NCBI RefSeq assembly: GCF_003336675.1 | Contig: NZ_QPII01000004.1 | Span: forward strand, 186,001 to 250,000 | Reading direction: 5' to 3' | DNA: 64,000 nt | DNA from: Billgrantia montanilacus | GTDB taxonomy: Bacteria; Pseudomonadota; Gammaproteobacteria; Pseudomonadales; Halomonadaceae | Shown here: positions 38,620-47,888 of the stretch, piece after piece | Layout: each line of letters opens with the position of its first letter | How positions within the stretch are numbered: the stretch's first letter is position 1 | Program-made: the position numbers and the translations under genes | Notes under the pieces: model-generated | Database searches by the model: none | The model's input: only the letters and a program-made list of their open reading frames with translations | Told to the model about the DNA's origin: nothing

Positions 38620-39243
38620 ATGTTGCTACTCGTACTGGTCGCCATGAGCATCCCCATCGAGGAGGACCTGATCGCAGCGGCGCTGTCTCGCATCGATGCC
38701 CTGCAGGGGTATCGCCTCACGCTGCGCAGCCAGGGCGGTAGCGGCGAAGAGGTCATCCGCTACAGCTATCAGAGCCCCGGCTATGTACGCATGGACATGG
38801 AGACGCCCTACGCTGGGGCGGTGCTGATCTACCGCCCCGATACGGGCAAGGTGCAGCTGTGGCCCTTCGGCTCGCCGGGCAGGCGGCCGGGACTGTCCCT
38901 GCGGCCTACCAACCGCATGGTACGCAGCTCGCGAGGGCATCGTGTGGACCAGTCGGACGTGGGCACACTGCTGCGCAACGTGCAGCAGTTGCAACTGCGC
39001 GGTAACGCACGCTTGCTCGAGCCGACGACGCTTGACGGACACTTGGTCAAGCATGTGGTGGTAGAGGCCGAACCCGGCCGAACGGTGAACGAGGTGGCGC
39101 GCTACGACCTGTGGCTCGACGAGAATACGCTGTTCCCGCTCAGGGTGGTCAGCTACGACCGGCGCGGCGAGCGCCTGGAAAGCGTGCATCTGGAAGACGT
39201 CGAGCTCGATCCTGCCTTCCCCCCTGACCATTTCTCGCCCTGA
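38620..39243 (+). CDS. LolA-fold exported protein (outer-membrane lipoprotein-sorting-like)
   Basis: 207 residues. The N-terminus [20 protein letters not shown] looks like a short signal; the frame is open upstream with KGRKPRIC just before it, so a longer signal with a non-ATG start is possible. The rest has LolA/DUF1571-type strand repeats ([50 protein letters not shown]). Likely a periplasmic lipid or lipoprotein binder; no partner identified. Confidence 0.65.
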   Translation: MLLLVLVAMSIPIEEDLIAAALSRIDALQGYRLTLRSQGGSGEEVIRYSYQSPGYVRMDMETPYAGAVLIYRPDTGKVQLWPFGSPGRRPGLSLRPTNRMVRSSRGHRVDQSDVGTLLRNVQQLQLRGNARLLEPTTLDGHLVKHVVVEAEPGRTVNEVARYDLWLDENTLFPLRVVSYDRRGERLESVHLEDVELDPAFPPDHFSP

Positions 39244-39263
39244 CGTTCGTGCTAATACCGCCC

Positions 39264-39773
39264 ATGGCAAGTTTCGACTTCGACACCACCTGGCACATCG
39301 AGGCGCCGATCGGCGAGGTGTTCGACGCCCTGACCGATTCGCTGCACTGGCCCGACTGGTGGCCTGGTCTGGTCGACGTGCAGCCGCTCGTGGCCGGCAA
39401 CAAGTACGGTATTGGGCGCACCCAGCGCTTCGTCTGGAAGAGCCGACTGGGCTATCGCCTGCGCTTCGATATCCGCATCACCCGTGTATGCGAGCCCTGC
39501 TTGATCGAGGGCATGGCGAGTGGCGATGTGGCTGGTGTGGGCAGTTGGCAGCTGCATGAGGAAAAATCGGGTACCCGGGTTCGCTATATCTGGCGGGTGC
39601 GCACGGTGCGGCCCTGGATGGGGCTGCTGGCTCGGGTGGCGCGGCCGTTGGTCGTCTGGAATCATCAGGCCATGATGCGCGAAGGCCATGCTGGGTTGGT
39701 GCGACATCTGGCCAGGTTTCCGCCGCACCCGGACGGGGAAGGCGGGAGCTTGCCATCGAGGGAGGGTTGGTAG
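39264..39773 (+). CDS. SRPBCC-family protein
   Basis: 169 residues. The START-like fold shows in FDFDTTWHIEAPIGEVFDAL, WPDWWPGLVDVQPL and the long C-terminal helix MREGHAGLVRHLARF. No catalytic residue can be assigned; members bind hydrophobic ligands. Twenty bases after the LolA-like gene, so probably one transcript. Confidence 0.8.
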   Translation: MASFDFDTTWHIEAPIGEVFDALTDSLHWPDWWPGLVDVQPLVAGNKYGIGRTQRFVWKSRLGYRLRFDIRITRVCEPCLIEGMASGDVAGVGSWQLHEEKSGTRVRYIWRVRTVRPWMGLLARVARPLVVWNHQAMMREGHAGLVRHLARFPPHPDGEGGSLPSREGW

Positions 39774-39830
39774 CCATCAAGGCAAGAAGGTATGCTGCGT
39801 TCCACTCATCGAAGTGGCGATAGAGATGTC

Positions 39831-40841
39831 ATGAAGGCCTCGCATAACAATAGCAAGCATGAGCGCCCGATAGGAGAGGCCCGGGGTGGCGGCTCTCCCG
39901 CTGTCTCCTGTGAGCGGGTCCGGCGCGAACTCGAGGAGGCGCACGAGGAGATCGCTCATCTCAAGTACACCCTGAATCGGGTTCAGCGCATCGCCCGGTT
40001 GGGTTACTGGCGCCTGAGTCTCAAGACCGGCGACCTCTTCTGGTCCGATGTGATTTACGACATCTTTGGCGTCGACCCCAAGAGCTTCACGCCTAGCCTT
40101 CTCGGCTTCAAAGCCATGGTTCACCCTGAGGACCTGGAGAGTGTCGAAGGCGCCATCGTGCGTGCGCATCAACAGGGACAGCATGATGTCGTGCATCGAA
40201 TCATTCGGCCTGATGGCGAGATCCGCTGGGTCCATGAGCTGGCTGATAACGTGCCGGAAGGGGACGATCAGATCCTGATCGGCACCGTGCGTGACATCAC
40301 CGAACAGAAAAGGCTGGAGCTGCGCCTGCGCCAGCTGTCACGCGCCGACGAGCTCACCGGGCTGTTCAACCGACGCTATTTCATGCAGCGGCTGGTGCAG
40401 GAGCTGGCCCGCTACCGCCGATACGACAGACCGACAGCGGTGGTGCTGTTCGACTTCGACCACTTCAAGCATATCAACGACACCCATGGCCATCCCGCCG
40501 GCGATCAGGTGCTGGTGAGCGTGGGCAAGCTGCTGCGCGAAAAGCTGCGCACGAACGATATCCCGGCACGGCTTGGCGGAGAAGAGTTTGCCCTCCTGCT
40601 GCCCGAAACCGGCCTCGAGGAAGCCGTCGGTGTGGCGGAAAAAGTACGCCAACTGGTGCTTGCGCAAGCGTTCACCTCGGAGGAAGGGCACTGTTTCGGT
40701 GTATCGATTACCTGTGGCGTGTCGGCATTCCACGGCACCGAAGAGACGGTGGAAGCCATTCTCCATCGTGCCGATCAGAATCTCTACCAGGGCAAGCATG
40801 CAGGGCGCAATAGAGTCGTGGCGGATGAGCCCGATAGCTGA
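39831..40841 (+). CDS. PAS-GGDEF diguanylate cyclase with I-site
   Basis: 336 residues, no membrane segment. Coiled-coil-like 28-52, PAS_3 fold 50-160 (ARLGYWRLSLKTGDLFWSDV, then GTVRDITEQKRLE), GGDEF 168-330. The A-site GGEEF is at 249-253 and the I-site RTND at 240-243, exactly five residues upstream, so it should make c-di-GMP and be feedback inhibited. Its last 17 bases overlap the MocR gene. Confidence 0.92.
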   Translation: MKASHNNSKHERPIGEARGGGSPAVSCERVRRELEEAHEEIAHLKYTLNRVQRIARLGYWRLSLKTGDLFWSDVIYDIFGVDPKSFTPSLLGFKAMVHPEDLESVEGAIVRAHQQGQHDVVHRIIRPDGEIRWVHELADNVPEGDDQILIGTVRDITEQKRLELRLRQLSRADELTGLFNRRYFMQRLVQELARYRRYDRPTAVVLFDFDHFKHINDTHGHPAGDQVLVSVGKLLREKLRTNDIPARLGGEEFALLLPETGLEEAVGVAEKVRQLVLAQAFTSEEGHCFGVSITCGVSAFHGTEETVEAILHRADQNLYQGKHAGRNRVVADEPDS

Positions 40842-42354
40842 GGATGCTCCGCCGCGAGGAGCAGATGGCCTGGAACGAGCCGGTTGGCTGGCTGATGCGT
40901 TGGGTCTGGTACTGGGGGGACAGTCTGACCAGCCCTTGACCACGCGCCTCTATCACGCCCTGCGCGAGTGGATTCAAATGGGGCGACTGGGCAGCGGCCA
41001 GCGGTTGCCCTCTTCTCGGCAGCTTGCTGGCGAACTGGGACTTGGGCGCAATACGGTACTGGCCGCCTTCGACCAGTTGCTGGCCGAAGGCTTCCTGGTT
41101 ACCCGTCATGGCTCGGGCACATTCGTTGCCGACCTGCCGTTCCAGCATGAGACGACGGCTGACACTGCGTCATCGCCATCGGCAGTGGATGGCGACATGT
41201 ACCTCTCCGCGCGTGGCACGGCGTTGCTTGCCTACTGTCCTACCCAGCAAGGGCGCCACCCTGCCTTCGTGCCCGGCGTGCCGGCGCTGGACCGCTTTCC
41301 CCGTGCCCAGTGGCAGCGCTTGATGCGCCGTCACCTGCAACACATGCCCATGGATTGGCTCGCCTATCAGGTTCAGGGCGGCGTTCCGGCGCTGCGCGAG
41401 GCGCTGGCCGACTATCTGCAGCTGTCACGCTCGGTGCGCTGTCGCCCCGAGCAGATCCTGATCGTGCAGGGGGCCCAGCAGGGCTTCGAACTGATCGTGC
41501 GACTGTTGAGCGACAGCGGCGATGAAGTATGGCTCGAGGAGCCGGGCTACCATGGCGCCCAGGCCTGTTTCGCGGCGGCGGAGCTCGATATGCAGCCGGT
41601 ACCGGTAGACGGCGAGGGCATGCACGTCGATGCTCTCAACGACCCGGGGCATCCGCGGCTGATCTACGTGACACCCTCACACCAGTATCCCAGTGGCGTG
41701 ACCATGAGTCTCGCCCGGCGGCTGGCCCTGCTGGAGGCTGCCGAGCGGCACGGGGCCTGGATCGTGGAGGACGACTACGACAGTGAATTTCGCTATGGCC
41801 AGCGGCCTGTTGCCGCCCTGCAGGGGTTGGTGGAAGGCGCGCGGGTCATCTACGTGGGCACCTTCAGCAAGGTGATGTACCCCGGCCTGCGGCTGGGCTA
41901 CCTGGTGCTGCCCGAGCCGCTGGTCGAGCCATTTCGGCGGGCCAATGCCCGGCTTTATCGTGAGGGGCAGTACGCCGTGCAGGCCGCCCTGGCTGAGTTC
42001 ATTGCACGAGGCCATTTTTCTCGCCATGTGCGTCGTATGCGCGACTGTTACCGGAGCCGCCAGACCCTGCTGCGCGAGGCCTTGGCACCGGCGGTCGCGC
42101 GTGGCTTGCGATTATCCGAAGGGCAGGCCGGCATGCATCTGGTTGCCTGGCTCGACGATGCCGAACATGAGCGCAACCTGGTCGACCGGGCGGCGGGCGA
42201 GGGCATTTCACTGTCGCCGCTGTCGAGCTACTACCTGATCGCACCCGGCAGGCCTGGGCTGGTGTTGGGCTATGCCGGCACCGTGGAGGCCGAGATCGAA
42301 CGGGCGGGGCAGTGGCTGGCCCGAGCATGGCTGAAGCTGACGGATAATACCTAG
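40825..42354 (+). CDS. MocR/PdxR-like GntR-aminotransferase regulator
   Basis: 509 residues. GntR winged HTH about 25-95 (LYHALREWIQMGRLGSGQRL, SRQLAGELGLGRNTVLAAFD); fold-type-I aminotransferase domain 135-505 with VEDDYDSEFRY and the PLP lysine in GTFSKVMYPGLRLGY. Start set at 40825 inside the end of the cyclase gene. MocR proteins sense PLP adducts; convergent with the GNAT-PaiB operon, with which it shares CTAG at the stops. Confidence 0.9.
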   Translation: MSPIAEDAPPRGADGLERAGWLADALGLVLGGQSDQPLTTRLYHALREWIQMGRLGSGQRLPSSRQLAGELGLGRNTVLAAFDQLLAEGFLVTRHGSGTFVADLPFQHETTADTASSPSAVDGDMYLSARGTALLAYCPTQQGRHPAFVPGVPALDRFPRAQWQRLMRRHLQHMPMDWLAYQVQGGVPALREALADYLQLSRSVRCRPEQILIVQGAQQGFELIVRLLSDSGDEVWLEEPGYHGAQACFAAAELDMQPVPVDGEGMHVDALNDPGHPRLIYVTPSHQYPSGVTMSLARRLALLEAAERHGAWIVEDDYDSEFRYGQRPVAALQGLVEGARVIYVGTFSKVMYPGLRLGYLVLPEPLVEPFRRANARLYREGQYAVQAALAEFIARGHFSRHVRRMRDCYRSRQTLLREALAPAVARGLRLSEGQAGMHLVAWLDDAEHERNLVDRAAGEGISLSPLSSYYLIAPGRPGLVLGYAGTVEAEIERAGQWLARAWLKLTDNT

Positions 42355-43118
42355 CCTGCCATCAGCTTTGACAGCGAGTTCAGCTGCCTTCCCTCCGCAT
42401 CGAAGTTCCCCGGCGCAAGCCAGTGTTCCAGTCGCGCCTCGACGGCTGGCCATTCACTGTCGAGCAGGGAGAACCAGGCGGTATCGCGGCTATGCCCGTT
42501 CTCCACCCGATGCTGGCGGAAGATACCCTCGAAGTGAAAGCCCAGGCGCTCGGCGGCACGTCGCGAGGCGGCGTTGTGCGCATTGCACTTCCATTCGTAG
42601 CGCCGGTAGCCCAGTTCGAAGGCGTGGCGCATCATCAGCAGCATGGCTTCGGTGGCCGCCGGCGTGCGTCGTAGGGCTGGCGTGAAGTGAATGTGGCCGA
42701 CCTCGATGCTGCCGTGCTCCGGCACGATATTGAGATAGCTGGCCAGGCCCAGCGCCCGGCCGGGTGTCTGCTCGTCAGCCGTCTCGACGATGGCCTCAGT
42801 CGTCTCGACAATGGCATAGAACAGCGGGTCGTCGCTTTCCGACCTGGCCTCCAGCCAGGTGCGGTACTGCCCGGCATCGGCGAACGGCATGCCGCCGGAG
42901 TAGGTCCAGCGCGCCTCGGGGGCGTCGTGCGGGCCTTCGCCGGGGGCCAGGAAGGCGGCATGCAGCGAATCGGCATGACGTTCCGGCGCCAGCGGCTCGA
43001 GGCGAACCCGGCAGCCTTGAAGCGTCATACGATCGGGTCGGCGTGCCGGCTCCCAGCCAGGCAGGGCGGCGCCGACCGGTTGGCCATGCTCGTTGCGCTG
43101 TGCATCGCTTGGGCTCAT
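42351..43118 (-). CDS. GNAT N-acetyltransferase (RimJ/RimL-like)
   Basis: 255 residues. Acetyltransf_3 fold: GCRVRLEPLAPERHADSLHA at residues 34-53, and the late CNAHNAASRRAAERLGFHFE is the RimL-type CoA/product segment. Target could be a ribosomal protein N-terminus or a small amine. GAGGAGC lies eight bases before the ATG at 43118, which overlaps the PaiB stop (ATGA). Confidence 0.87.
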   Translation of the reverse strand: MSPSDAQRNEHGQPVGAALPGWEPARRPDRMTLQGCRVRLEPLAPERHADSLHAAFLAPGEGPHDAPEARWTYSGGMPFADAGQYRTWLEARSESDDPLFYAIVETTEAIVETADEQTPGRALGLASYLNIVPEHGSIEVGHIHFTPALRRTPAATEAMLLMMRHAFELGYRRYEWKCNAHNAASRRAAERLGFHFEGIFRQHRVENGHSRDTAWFSLLDSEWPAVEARLEHWLAPGNFDAEGRQLNSLSKLMAG

Positions 43119-43726
43119 GTATCTTGCTCCTCTTTCGCCAGCTTTTGCATATGGCGCCATAGCTGGCGTGCCTGCGGGTCGAGGCTTTCGGCCAGGGCTG
43201 CTTCGACGCCTTCCTGGTCGGCCCGGGAGCGCTGCAGGCCGAGCTTGGCCTTGCCCTCGAGCGATTCGATGGGCAGGCGAAAGCCGACCACGCCGGCCTG
43301 CATCTTGCTCAGATACTCGTGCTCGCGGCCCAGCGAATCGAGCAGCGCGGGTTCGTAGTGCGCCAGGCTGCGGTCGAGCAGTGTCCGTGTGTCCTCGTCA
43401 TTCAACAGCTCGATGCTGCCCGTGGCATGCACGGCCAGGTAATTCCAGGTGGGCACGGCGGGCTGGCTGGCGTACCAGGACGGTGAGATGTAGGCGTGGG
43501 GGCCGCTGAAGATCGCCAGCACCCGGTTGCCATCCAGCGTACGCCACTGGGGATTGGCACGGGCGAAGTGGCCGTAAAGCGTGCCGAGTTCGCCTTCGCT
43601 GCGTTCCAGTATCAGGGGCAGGTGAGTGGCCGACAGCTCGGCATCGACGATAGCGGCGAAGCCGTGCCGGTCGATCAGCTCCCAGGCCTGTTCGCGGTCG
43701 ATACGCATCGATGGGGGAATATACAT
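43115..43726 (-). CDS. PaiB-like FMN-binding protein
   Basis: 203 residues of the PaiB family: MYIPPSMRIDREQAWELIDR, HLPLILERSEGELGTLYGHF, YISPSWYASQPAVPTWNYLA and the C-terminal KMQAGVVGFRLPIESLEGKAKLGLQ are all diagnostic. The fold is a split-barrel flavin/haem binder; in Bacillus PaiB acts with the PaiA acetyltransferase in repressing sporulation and protease genes. Here it sits between two GNAT genes. Confidence 0.9.
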   Translation of the reverse strand: MYIPPSMRIDREQAWELIDRHGFAAIVDAELSATHLPLILERSEGELGTLYGHFARANPQWRTLDGNRVLAIFSGPHAYISPSWYASQPAVPTWNYLAVHATGSIELLNDEDTRTLLDRSLAHYEPALLDSLGREHEYLSKMQAGVVGFRLPIESLEGKAKLGLQRSRADQEGVEAALAESLDPQARQLWRHMQKLAKEEQDT

Positions 43727-43737
43727 GGCGCCTCCGC

Positions 43738-44202
43738 TCAGTCCCGGACTGTTTGCGTATCGAACAGCAGGCCGTAGTGGTAGAAGGTGGTATCGCGGTG
43801 CCAGCCCGACGATTCGTAAAGCGCCTGGGCGGTTCGATTGTCGATCTCGGTGGCAAGCTTGAGATGGCCAACGCCATGAGAACTCGCAAGCTCCCTGGCG
43901 GCCAGCATCAAGGCTCGGCCGACACCGCTGCGGCGTGCCTGGGGTGCGACGAACAGGTCGTTGAGCAGCCACAGCGGGGCCAGGCGAACGGTCGAGAGCA
44001 GTGGGTAGAGCTGAACGAAGCCCAGCAGCCCCCCCGTTGGCCCCTCATGCACCAGGATGTGCGAGTCGCCGAGCTCCAGGCGAGCCTGCAGGAAGCGCCG
44101 TGCGCCCGCGAGGTCCGGTTCCTGGCGATAGAACTGGCGGTAGCCGTCGAGCAGTGCGCTGAGCGGTTCTAGATCGTCTAGGGTGGCATGGCGGATGGAC
44201 AT
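43738..44202 (-). CDS. GNAT N-acetyltransferase
   Basis: 154 residues. MSIRHATLDDLEPLSALLDG opens the fold; LNDLFVAPQARRSGVGRALM is motif A with the CoA loop R-x-x-G-V-G, and TAQALYESSGWHRDTTFYHY closes it. GAGGAG precedes the ATG at 44202. First gene of the GNAT-PaiB-GNAT operon, so a PaiA-like role toward polyamines is possible but unproven. Confidence 0.88.
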   Translation of the reverse strand: MSIRHATLDDLEPLSALLDGYRQFYRQEPDLAGARRFLQARLELGDSHILVHEGPTGGLLGFVQLYPLLSTVRLAPLWLLNDLFVAPQARRSGVGRALMLAARELASSHGVGHLKLATEIDNRTAQALYESSGWHRDTTFYHYGLLFDTQTVRD

Positions 44203-44361
44203 GAATGGCTCCTCTAGCTTGCTGAAGGGTGCCATCCAGTGTGAGGCGAAGCTGGCTCCTTGCTAAGAGCCAGTTCTGTGAAGTTTGCAGGAGCCACTTG
44301 GCGTTGACATTGAGGTCCGAAAACCGCCAGACGCCGGCTGCAGCCAGGCTACAATGGAGCC

Positions 44362-45858
44362 ATGACTCTTTCGACCGATATCTGCTATCAGGCGCTGCTG
44401 GCGCGCGACGCTCGTTACGACGGGCGTTTCTTCACCTGCGTGACCAGCACCGGTATCTACTGTCGCCCTATCTGCCCGGCGCTTGCGCCGAAGCTTGAAA
44501 ATTGTCGCTTCGTCGCCTCTGCGGCAGCGGCACAGGAGGCGGGCTTCCGGCCGTGCCTGCGCTGTCGGCCGGAGAGCGCGCCGGCATCTCCGGCCTGGGC
44601 AGGCACTTCGACGACAGTGAAGCGGGCGCTTCGGCTGATCGATGAGGGCGCGCTGGATAATGACGGAATAGAGGCGTTGGCCGACCGCCTGGGTCTGGGC
44701 TCGCGCCAGCTCCGGCGGTTGTTTCATCGTCACGTCGGGGCCTCTCCGTTGGCCGTGGCCCAGACCCGGCGCGTGCTATTGGCCAAGCAGCTGCTGCACG
44801 AGACAGAACTGCCACTTGCGGACGTTGCGCTGGCCAGCGGTTTCGGCAGCGTGCGTCGCTTCAACGAGGTGTTTCAGCACCTCTACGGCAGGGGGCCGGG
44901 CACCCTGCGCGGTCGCCGAGCCGAGCTTTATCAGGCGGCTGAATTGACGCTCCGATTGCCGTACCGACCACCCTATGACTGGCAGGCGATGCTGGCCTTC
45001 CTGGCCCGACGGACCATCCCGGGGCTCGAGTGCATCGACGGCGAGTGCTATCACCGGGTCATCCGGGTGGGGGAGGCGATCGGTAGTGTGAGCGTGATGC
45101 ATCTTCCTGCCGACAACGCGCTGCACGCCTCGATCCGGCTGCCCGAGCTTGCCGCATTGCCAAGTGTCATTGCTCGATTGCGGCGACTCTTCGACCTGCA
45201 GGCAGATCCCGAGGCGATACGCCTGGGGATCGGTCGCGATCCAGCGCTGGCGCCACTGCTAGACCGTCGCCCCGGACTGCGTGTGCCGGGCGGATGGGAC
45301 CCTTTCGAGGTCGCCGTGCGGGCGATCCTCGGCCAGCAGGTCAGCGTCGATGCGGCCACACGGCTGGCTGGGCGACTGGTCGAACGCCTCGGCGAACGGG
45401 TCGCAGGGCAGGAGGTGCCAGGCCTCGACCGACTGTTCCCATTGCCCGAACGCTTCACCTTCGATGAGATCAGGGCGCTCGGCATGCCCGGCGCGCGAGC
45501 CAATGCCCTGGTGGGGTTGGCGTCGGCCTACCGTGAGCGGCCAAGGCTGTTCGACCGGCGCCAGGACCTTGACGAAACCGTGGATCACCTATGCGCCCTG
45601 CCCGGTATCGGGGAGTGGACGGCGCACTACATTGCCATGCGCGGTCTGCAGGAGAGTGACGCCTTCCTGCCTTCGGACGTGGCGCTGCAGCGGGCGCTGG
45701 CGGAACAGGGCCAGCGCCCCACTCCACGCGAACTGCTTGCACGGGCCGAGGCTTGGCGACCGTGGCGCGCCTACGCCGTGATGCACCTGTGGCATGCCGA
45801 TGCGGCGACCACGGTAGCGAATCCGCAACAGGAGAGAGGCGATGCAACTCTGGCTTGA
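44362..45858 (+). CDS. alkA: Ada-AraC-AlkA fusion: 3-methyladenine DNA glycosylase 2
   Basis: 498 residues. Ada Zn domain with Cys34, Cys38, Cys65 and Cys68 (GIYCRPICP, RPCLRC); AraC HTH about 85-185; AlkA domain 195-480 with AILGQQVSVDAA, helix-hairpin-helix LPGIGEWTAHYIAM and catalytic Asp439 in FLPSDVAL. It should remove alkylated bases and can regulate its own locus. Overlaps ogt by 17 bases. Confidence 0.93.
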   Translation: MTLSTDICYQALLARDARYDGRFFTCVTSTGIYCRPICPALAPKLENCRFVASAAAAQEAGFRPCLRCRPESAPASPAWAGTSTTVKRALRLIDEGALDNDGIEALADRLGLGSRQLRRLFHRHVGASPLAVAQTRRVLLAKQLLHETELPLADVALASGFGSVRRFNEVFQHLYGRGPGTLRGRRAELYQAAELTLRLPYRPPYDWQAMLAFLARRTIPGLECIDGECYHRVIRVGEAIGSVSVMHLPADNALHASIRLPELAALPSVIARLRRLFDLQADPEAIRLGIGRDPALAPLLDRRPGLRVPGGWDPFEVAVRAILGQQVSVDAATRLAGRLVERLGERVAGQEVPGLDRLFPLPERFTFDEIRALGMPGARANALVGLASAYRERPRLFDRRQDLDETVDHLCALPGIGEWTAHYIAMRGLQESDAFLPSDVALQRALAEQGQRPTPRELLARAEAWRPWRAYAVMHLWHADAATTVANPQQERGDATLA

Positions 45859-46366
45859 TCTAATGGCGTCCCCCGTGGGCGAGCTGCGGCTGGTCGGCGA
45901 CGACCAGGGAGCGCTGCGGGCGCTGGAATTCGATAGCCACGATGAGCGACTGCACCGCCTGCTGGGGCGCCACTACCGCCACTACGAGCTTGTCGAGGGC
46001 ACGGCGCCTGAAGCCATCCGACAGGCGCTGGAGGCCTACTTTGCCGGCGACCCGTCCCACCTCGATGCGCTGCCGGTGGCCACCGGCGGCACCGAGTTCC
46101 AGCGCCAGGTATGGCAGGCGTTGCGCGGCATTCCGGCCGGCTCCACGATCAGCTATGGCGAGCTGGCCGCACGAATTGGTCGCCCCGGTGCCAGCCGCGC
46201 CGTGGGCCTGGCCAACGGCGCCAACCCGGTGGCCATCGTGGTGCCGTGCCATCGAGTGATCGGCGCCAACGGTACCCTGACCGGCTATGGCGGCGGGTTG
46301 CCGCGCAAGCGCTGGCTGGTGGAGCATGAGCGGGGGCTGGTGCAGGGGGAGCTGGCACTCGTCTAG
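45842..46366 (+). CDS. ogt: methylated-DNA-protein-cysteine methyltransferase
   Basis: 174 residues. Acceptor Cys136 in VVPCHRVIG; FQRQVWQALRGIPAGSTISY and YGELAARIGRPGASRAVG form the DNA-binding HTH with its Arg finger. Suicidal repair of O6-alkylguanine. Co-transcribed with the Ada-AlkA fusion. Confidence 0.95.
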   Translation: MQLWLDLMASPVGELRLVGDDQGALRALEFDSHDERLHRLLGRHYRHYELVEGTAPEAIRQALEAYFAGDPSHLDALPVATGGTEFQRQVWQALRGIPAGSTISYGELAARIGRPGASRAVGLANGANPVAIVVPCHRVIGANGTLTGYGGGLPRKRWLVEHERGLVQGELALV

Positions 46367-46376
46367 CTCGGCCGGC

Positions 46377-46868
46377 TCAGGGCTCGTCGGCCAGTCCCTC
46401 CAGCAGCTTGCCTAGCAGCTTGCTCAGTGCCCGCTGCTCCTCGTGGCTCAGCGCGGCGAGCATCCTGGCTTCGTTCTCCACGTGACGTGGGACCATTCGG
46501 TTCATCAGCTCGAGCCCTTCCTCGGTCAGAGAGACCAAGGTGCCGCGCCGATCCTCGGGGTTCGGCGCGCGCCGGATCAGACCCGCCTTCTCCAGCCTAT
46601 CCAGCCGGCTGGTCATGCCCCCGGACGAGATCATCAGCGTCTCGAACAGCTGCGTCGGTCCCAGGCGATAGGGGGCTCCCGAGCGGCGCAGCGTCGCCAG
46701 CACGTCGAACTCCCCCGCCTGTAGGCCGTACTCCTTGAAGAAAGCCTGCAGCCGCTCCTGGGTGAGCGACTGCATGGTTTTCAAATACCCCACCACCTCC
46801 ATCGGCAGCAGGTCGAGATCGGGCATTTCCTGTTGCCATTGAGCAATGGCTTGCTTGACACGGTTCAT
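46377..46868 (-). CDS. MarR-family regulator
   Basis: 163 residues. Winged HTH GPTQLFETLMISSGGMTSRL plus wing NPEDRRGTLVSLTEEGLELM, flanked by dimerisation helices. Divergent from a DMT exporter; the exporter's -35 region overlaps the first codons of this gene, and repeats that look like operators lie between them. Confidence 0.92.
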   Translation of the reverse strand: MNRVKQAIAQWQQEMPDLDLLPMEVVGYLKTMQSLTQERLQAFFKEYGLQAGEFDVLATLRRSGAPYRLGPTQLFETLMISSGGMTSRLDRLEKAGLIRRAPNPEDRRGTLVSLTEEGLELMNRMVPRHVENEARMLAALSHEEQRALSKLLGKLLEGLADEP

Positions 46869-46883
46869 AGGTGTGTTTATCTT
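46855..46883 (+). promoter_or_regulatory. sigma-70 promoter of the DMT exporter
   Basis: TTGACA (46855-46860), 17 bases, TATCTT (46878-46883). Both hexamers and spacing are near consensus. The -35 lies in the beginning of marR on the other strand. It reads into the gene at 46938. Confidence 0.65.
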
Positions 46884-46888
46884 TCCAT

Positions 46889-46917
46889 CAAGATACTTTT
46901 TGACAAGATTCTTTTTG
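46889..46917. promoter_or_regulatory. direct repeats, probable MarR operator
   Basis: CAAGATACTTTTTG (46889-46902) and CAAGATTCTTTTTG (46904-46917), 13/14 identical with a 15-base period, at the expected transcription start of the exporter. Confidence 0.5.
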
Positions 46918-46937
46918 CCGTTCTATAGGAGCCCATC

Positions 46938-47873
46938 ATGGCGAACTCCACGACACCAAGCAACCGTACTGGCTGGTACGCGCTGGGCTGCCTGCTGCTG
47001 GTCGGCAGCCTGTTGGCTCTCTCGCTGGTCGTGGCCAAGCTCGCTGACAATGCCGGCGCGCCGCGATTGAGCTTCCTGATGGTGGCGGTGGCCGGTGCCG
47101 GTCTACTGCTACTGGCGCTGGCTGCCGTACAGCGCCAGCCGATGAAGCTTAACCGACGCATCCTGGAGTACGGGGTGGTCTCGGGAGCGCTGTTCGCCCT
47201 GCCCAATGCGTTGGTCTTCCTGGCGGTACGTCACGTGGGTGCCGGCTTCATCTCGCTCAGCTTTGCCTTTCCGATTCTCCTGACCTGGATGCTGGCGGTA
47301 GGACTGGGCATGGAGCGCGTCAATGCGCTGCGGTTGCTGGGTGTCATGTTGGGTCTGACTGGCGGAGTGCTGCTGGCATGGGCCAAGGCCGGCGGTATGC
47401 AGGGCGCCCAGGGTTGGGCCGCCCTGGTTCTGGCGATTCCCTTGATCCTTGCGCTGGGCAATATCTATCGCACCCTGCGCTGGCCCGGTGAGACAGGGGC
47501 GGTGTACCTGGCGGCGCTGATGCTGCTGGGCGGAGCGCTGACGCTCGCCCCCTTTGTGCTGGCGTTCGAACTAGGGCAAGTACGGCAGTTGCTTGGCTGG
47601 GAAGTGATTCGTCTGCTGCTGGCGGAAGCCATTGTTTTCACCGTGCTCTACGTCTTCTACTTCGTGCTGCAGAAGATTGCCGGGCCTGTTTACCTCAGCC
47701 AGATCGGCATGGTGGCTGCCCTGGTCGGTACGCTGATCGCCGTCACGCTGCTGGGGGAGGCGGTACCGCCTTACCTGGGCCTGACGGCGGCGCTGGTGGT
47801 CCTCGGTGCCTTTCTGTTTCACCGTGGCGCCTCGCGCCGCGACACCACTCCGCCTGCCACGGCGGAAGCCTGA
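46938..47873 (+). CDS. EamA/DMT-family exporter
   Basis: 311 residues, ten predicted membrane helices in two EamA repeats (first half to about 150; second from AALVLAIPLILALGNIYRTL). Family members export metabolites or drugs. It is controlled by the divergent MarR by position; a truncated nitroreductase follows 15 bases downstream. Confidence 0.87.
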   Translation: MANSTTPSNRTGWYALGCLLLVGSLLALSLVVAKLADNAGAPRLSFLMVAVAGAGLLLLALAAVQRQPMKLNRRILEYGVVSGALFALPNALVFLAVRHVGAGFISLSFAFPILLTWMLAVGLGMERVNALRLLGVMLGLTGGVLLAWAKAGGMQGAQGWAALVLAIPLILALGNIYRTLRWPGETGAVYLAALMLLGGALTLAPFVLAFELGQVRQLLGWEVIRLLLAEAIVFTVLYVFYFVLQKIAGPVYLSQIGMVAALVGTLIAVTLLGEAVPPYLGLTAALVVLGAFLFHRGASRRDTTPPATAEA

Positions 47874-47888
47874 CCCCTGGAGAAAACT

